Shown: one piece after another, positions 5,757 to 8,023 of the stretch
How positions within the stretch are numbered: position 1 is the stretch's first letter
Layout: the number at the start of each line of letters is the position of its first letter
Assembly: GCA_016200025.1 (NCBI GenBank)
Contig: JACQFO010000016.1
Coordinates: 1-8,023, forward strand
DNA from: Nitrososphaerota archaeon
GTDB lineage: Archaea > Thermoproteota > Nitrososphaeria > Nitrososphaerales > Gagatemarchaeaceae
Reading direction: 5' to 3'
DNA length: 8,023 nt
The notes under the pieces: generated by a model
The model's database searches: none
What the model was told of the DNA's origin: nothing
Seen by the model: only the letters and a program-made list of their open reading frames with translations
Translations under genes and position numbers: made by a program

Positions 5757-7334
5757 ATGCCGAAGTCGTCTCCCAAAATCACCTACACAACACTCTTTGC
5801 AGATGAATCGCTACATCCGAAGTTCGAATCTGCCCTCAGGCGCTTCCGCCCGAAGCTTGGCGAAAGGCATCCGATGTTCATCGGAGGCAAGAAGGTCTGG
5901 TCGGACTCGGGGGAGTTCGAACACAGAAGCCCCATAGACACCTCGATCGTGGTCGGGAAGTTCCAGGTAGGGACCAAGGAGCATGCAAGGGCGGCCATAG
6001 CAGCAGCGAAGGAAGGGTTCACCGCCTGGAGCTCGAAGTCCTGGGAAGACAGGGTCAAGGTCCTGGAGAAATTCGCGAACCTTGTAGACCAAAGGAAGTT
6101 CGACATCTCGGTCGCGATCACCTACGAGGTGGGGAAGAACAGGCTCGAGGCCCTTGCCGAGTGCTGGGAGGCGGTGGACGCGGTCAACTTCTACGCAAGG
6201 ATCATGCGCAAAGAGAAGGGCTACACGGCGAAGATGGGCCAGGGCGGGCCTGGGGAACACAACGTCGTCCTCGGCAAGCCCCACGGGGTCTGGCCGGTCG
6301 TCTCCCCCTTCAACTTCCCGTTCATGCTGGCAAGCGGCATGGCCCTTGGTGCGCTCATCACTGGCAACTCCGTTGTCCTCAAGCCCACGAGCGAGGCCCC
6401 GCTGACGGGCCTGATGCTCTACGAAGCCTTCGCCGACGCCGGCGTCTCGCTAGGTGCTGTCAACTTCGTCACTGGCCCAGGCTCCAACTTCGAGGACGAG
6501 TTCGTGTCCAACCCCGACGTCGCGGGCATCGCCTTCACGGGCTCAAGGGACGTGGGGATGAGACTCTACAGGCGCTTCCACGAGGAGCAGCCCTACCCCA
6601 AGCCAATCGTCCTCGAGATGGGGAGCAAGAACCCGACCATAGTCTCCGACAAGGCGGACATTGACAAGGCGGTGGAAGGCACCGTCAGGGCGGCCTACGG
6701 ATACGGAGGGCAAAAGTGCAGCGCCACCTCTCGCCTCTATGTCCAGGAGGGAATCAGGGACGAATTCCTCGCGGCCCTGGCGAAGAGTATAGCGAAGATC
6801 TCGGTCGGCGACCCGCGCAAGAAGGACGTCTTCATGGGCCCCATTATCAACGGCGCCGCAGTGCAGAAGTTCGCGGCAGCCGTAGCCGAGGCGCGGGAGG
6901 CAGGGGGGAAGGTTCTCTCAGGCGGCAGGGTCTTGAAGGGTGGCGAAATGTCCAGGGGGTACTACGTGTCTCCCACTGTGGTGGCTGGCCTCCCAAGGGG
7001 GCAGCGACTGTTGAAGGATGAGCTCTTCCTTCCGTTCGTCGTCGTTGACGGTTTCAAGACCGTCGACGAAGCCATCGCGAAAGCCAACGCCACTCAGTAC
7101 GGCCTAACGGCAGGCATCTTCTCGAAGGACAAGAGAGAAGTGAAGAAATTCTTCGACGGAATCAGGTTCGGGGTCACCTACGCCAACCGCAGCGGAGGCT
7201 CCACCACCGGCGCCTGGCCCGGCGCCCAGTCCTTCACCGGCTGGAATGCGAGCGGAGCCACCGGCAGGGGCATCGGAAGTCCGCACTACCTGCTGAACTT
7301 CCTGCGCGACCAGTCCCAGACCGTCGTCTCCTAG
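5757..7334 (+). CDS. Aldehyde dehydrogenase of the 1-pyrroline-5-carboxylate / glutamate-semialdehyde dehydrogenase type (525 aa)
   Basis: NAD(P)+-dependent aldehyde dehydrogenase. Numbering from ATG 5757: the oxyanion-hole Asn186 in SPFNFPF; cofactor-binding Lys209 in VVLKPTSEAP; the Rossmann loop FTGSRDVG at 260-267; the general base Glu287 in LEMGSK; catalytic Cys321 in GGQKCSA; and the cofactor-ribose Glu422 in DELFLP. The N-terminal MFIGGKKVWS and RSPIDTSIVVG segments, the QKCSA active-site context and the C-terminal SPHYLLNFLRDQSQT most resemble P5C dehydrogenases, which oxidise glutamate semialdehyde to glutamate in proline or arginine breakdown. The anchor region SFTGWNASG departs from the usual PFGGFKxSG, so another aldehyde cannot be excluded. 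No proline dehydrogenase is in view. ATG 5757 is preferred over the adjacent TTG 5754. The gene starts 22 bases after lipB and ends on a CTAG shared with the opposing gene. Confidence 0.9.
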   Translation: MPKSSPKITYTTLFADESLHPKFESALRRFRPKLGERHPMFIGGKKVWSDSGEFEHRSPIDTSIVVGKFQVGTKEHARAAIAAAKEGFTAWSSKSWEDRVKVLEKFANLVDQRKFDISVAITYEVGKNRLEALAECWEAVDAVNFYARIMRKEKGYTAKMGQGGPGEHNVVLGKPHGVWPVVSPFNFPFMLASGMALGALITGNSVVLKPTSEAPLTGLMLYEAFADAGVSLGAVNFVTGPGSNFEDEFVSNPDVAGIAFTGSRDVGMRLYRRFHEEQPYPKPIVLEMGSKNPTIVSDKADIDKAVEGTVRAAYGYGGQKCSATSRLYVQEGIRDEFLAALAKSIAKISVGDPRKKDVFMGPIINGAAVQKFAAAVAEAREAGGKVLSGGRVLKGGEMSRGYYVSPTVVAGLPRGQRLLKDELFLPFVVVDGFKTVDEAIAKANATQYGLTAGIFSKDKREVKKFFDGIRFGVTYANRSGGSTTGAWPGAQSFTGWNASGATGRGIGSPHYLLNFLRDQSQTVVS

Positions 7335-7735
7335 ACTGGCGCCAGATACAGAGCCACCGCCACCAGCACGTCCAGGGGCCACCACACGGGGACAACCAGC
7401 CTGCCCAGCCTGAAACTCCCGAAGAACGTCGTCGTCCACTCTCCTTCCACCACTGCCTTGCCCCTCCACACGAAGTAGGCCATGTCCTCCAGGACCGCAA
7501 GGAGGAAGGTGTTCCCCGCCCAGGCAGTGACGGGCAGTGTGAAGGCCACTATGATGAAGAGCGGAAGCAGGAGGTACGCATGGTACGGCGCCACGACCCA
7601 GAAGGCCGCCTTCTCAAGGAACCCGTCCATCTTCTTGGTCCACTCCGCCTCCGACCTGTTGACGTACCTGTACTCGATGCCCGCGTAGACTATGGCGAAG
7701 GCTGCTATCCTAGCGAACGACCAGGAGTCGAACAA
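7331..7735 (-). CDS. Small multi-pass membrane protein of unknown function (134 aa)
   Basis: I do not recognise the family. The protein has three or four hydrophobic segments: a weak one at about 7-22, a long one at about 44-70, a shorter one at about 74-90, and a C-terminal one at about 113-133. A charged stretch (about 21-42) lies between the first two. Acidic residues sit at the edge of or within hydrophobic segments (Glu83-Asp84 in LLAVLEDMAYFVW, Asp122 in WWPLD), which may matter for function. Third codon positions are strongly G/C-rich, as in the other genes, supporting real coding. The first start in frame is the TTG at 7735-7733; no ATG, GTG or TTG lies between it and the upstream stop at 7849-7847. 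It begins two bases after the rps19 stop with no room for a promoter, so it is probably read from the rps19 transcript. It ends convergently on the aldehyde dehydrogenase stop. Confidence 0.75.
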   Translation of the reverse strand: MFDSWSFARIAAFAIVYAGIEYRYVNRSEAEWTKKMDGFLEKAAFWVVAPYHAYLLLPLFIIVAFTLPVTAWAGNTFLLAVLEDMAYFVWRGKAVVEGEWTTTFFGSFRLGRLVVPVWWPLDVLVAVALYLAPV

Positions 7736-7737
7736 GG

Positions 7738-8023
7738 CTACTTCAGCGGGACATAGAGGCTCGAGCGACTCGCGCCGATTCCCGGCGTCCCATGGACGAC
7801 CTTCTTGTTCGTGATCACGTACTCGCCGAGGTACCTGCCTATCATCTCAGGCTTCACCTCGAGCGCCACGAACTCCTTGCCGTTGTGGACGCCAATCGTG
7901 AGCCCTACCATCGTCGGCAGGATGATCATGTCCCTCGCGTGCGTCTTGATCTGTCCTTCCAGCTTCCCCTCCTTTATGGCCCTCGCGTCCTCCAGGAGCT
8001 TCCTCTTGTCATCGGAGACTCCC
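7738..8023 (-). CDS. rps19: Ribosomal protein S19 (uS19), archaeal type, N-terminus cut by window edge
   Basis: Component of the small ribosomal subunit head, binding 16S rRNA together with S13. The C-terminal 94 residues are visible. They include the KTHARDMIILPTMVG segment, the LTIGVHNGKEF strand, and the conserved tail with EMIGRYLGEYVIT, HGTPGIGASRSS and YVPLK. These are the invariant parts of archaeal and eukaryotic S19/S15 rather than the shorter bacterial form. The reading frame is open to base 8022 (minus strand), so the start lies beyond the right edge; archaeal S19 is usually about 130-150 aa, so about 40-50 residues are probably missing. In most archaea rps19 is followed by rpl22 and rps3; here a membrane protein gene follows instead. 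Confidence 0.95.
   Translation of the reverse strand, partial: GVSDDKRKLLEDARAIKEGKLEGQIKTHARDMIILPTMVGLTIGVHNGKEFVALEVKPEMIGRYLGEYVITNKKVVHGTPGIGASRSSLYVPLK

Noticed and set aside
6161..6664. 167-codon plus-strand frame inside the aldehyde dehydrogenase gene
   Set aside because: It overlaps conserved aldehyde dehydrogenase motifs in the real frame and its Arg/Gly-rich translation looks like a shifted-frame artefact.
7336..7345. Perfect 10-base palindrome CTGGCGCCAG just beyond the convergent stops
   Set aside because: It lies inside the last codons of the minus-strand membrane protein, has no loop and no T-run beside it, so it does not qualify as a terminator; such short palindromes are common in G+C-rich DNA.
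7104..7500. Two minus-strand frames (7104-7469 and 7234-7500) across the aldehyde dehydrogenase end
   Set aside because: They overlap both the aldehyde dehydrogenase tail and the better-supported membrane protein in other frames, and show low-complexity Gly/Arg/Trp-rich translations.

Overview
The window looks archaeal. The strongest evidence is the gene entering from the right edge on the minus strand, whose C-terminal 94 residues read as an archaeal-type ribosomal protein S19. Supporting signs are AT-rich TATA-like boxes about 26-36 bases upstream of start codons, no convincing Shine-Dalgarno sequences at the starts I checked, frequent TTG starts, heavy AGG (Arg) and ATA (Ile) codon use, and a G/C-rich third position. 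A heterotrophic member of the Thermoproteota/Nitrososphaeria side of the archaea is plausible, but I cannot fix the lineage from this sequence.

Layout: bases 1-200 are AT-richer (about 47% G+C by hand count, against roughly 60-70% in gene lines I counted). They hold an upstream control region and possibly the first 15 codons of a divergent gene leaving the left edge. Bases 201-5734 (plus strand) carry a near-complete 2-oxoacid dehydrogenase set: a single-chain E1 with alpha and beta halves fused (716 aa), the lipoyl-bearing acyltransferase E2 (405 aa), dihydrolipoamide dehydrogenase E3 (465 aa), and the lipoyl/octanoyl transferase LipB (218 aa), which overlaps the E3 stop by four bases. An aldehyde dehydrogenase of the 1-pyrroline-5-carboxylate (glutamate semialdehyde) dehydrogenase type follows (5757-7334) behind its own candidate promoter. 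On the minus strand, rps19 (7738 to the right edge) is followed two bases later by a small membrane protein (7331-7735). The last gene of that strand and the aldehyde dehydrogenase end on the same CTAG tetranucleotide.

How it works together: E1 decarboxylates a 2-oxoacid with thiamine diphosphate and passes the acyl group to the lipoyl arm of E2. E2 transfers it to CoA, and E3 reoxidises the dihydrolipoyl arm with NAD+. LipB supplies the octanoyl/lipoyl group to E2. The substrate (pyruvate or branched-chain 2-oxoacids) cannot be settled from sequence. With the neighbouring P5C-dehydrogenase-type enzyme, an amino-acid-degrading role is a reasonable inference.

I found no mobile element, CRISPR array, rRNA or tRNA. 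The noteworthy points are the E1 fusion and its altered phosphorylation-type loop, the lipB coupling without a lipoyl synthase in view, the leaderless-style promoter geometry, the break in ribosomal gene order after rps19, and the shared-stop convergent junction. I see no wholly new system here.
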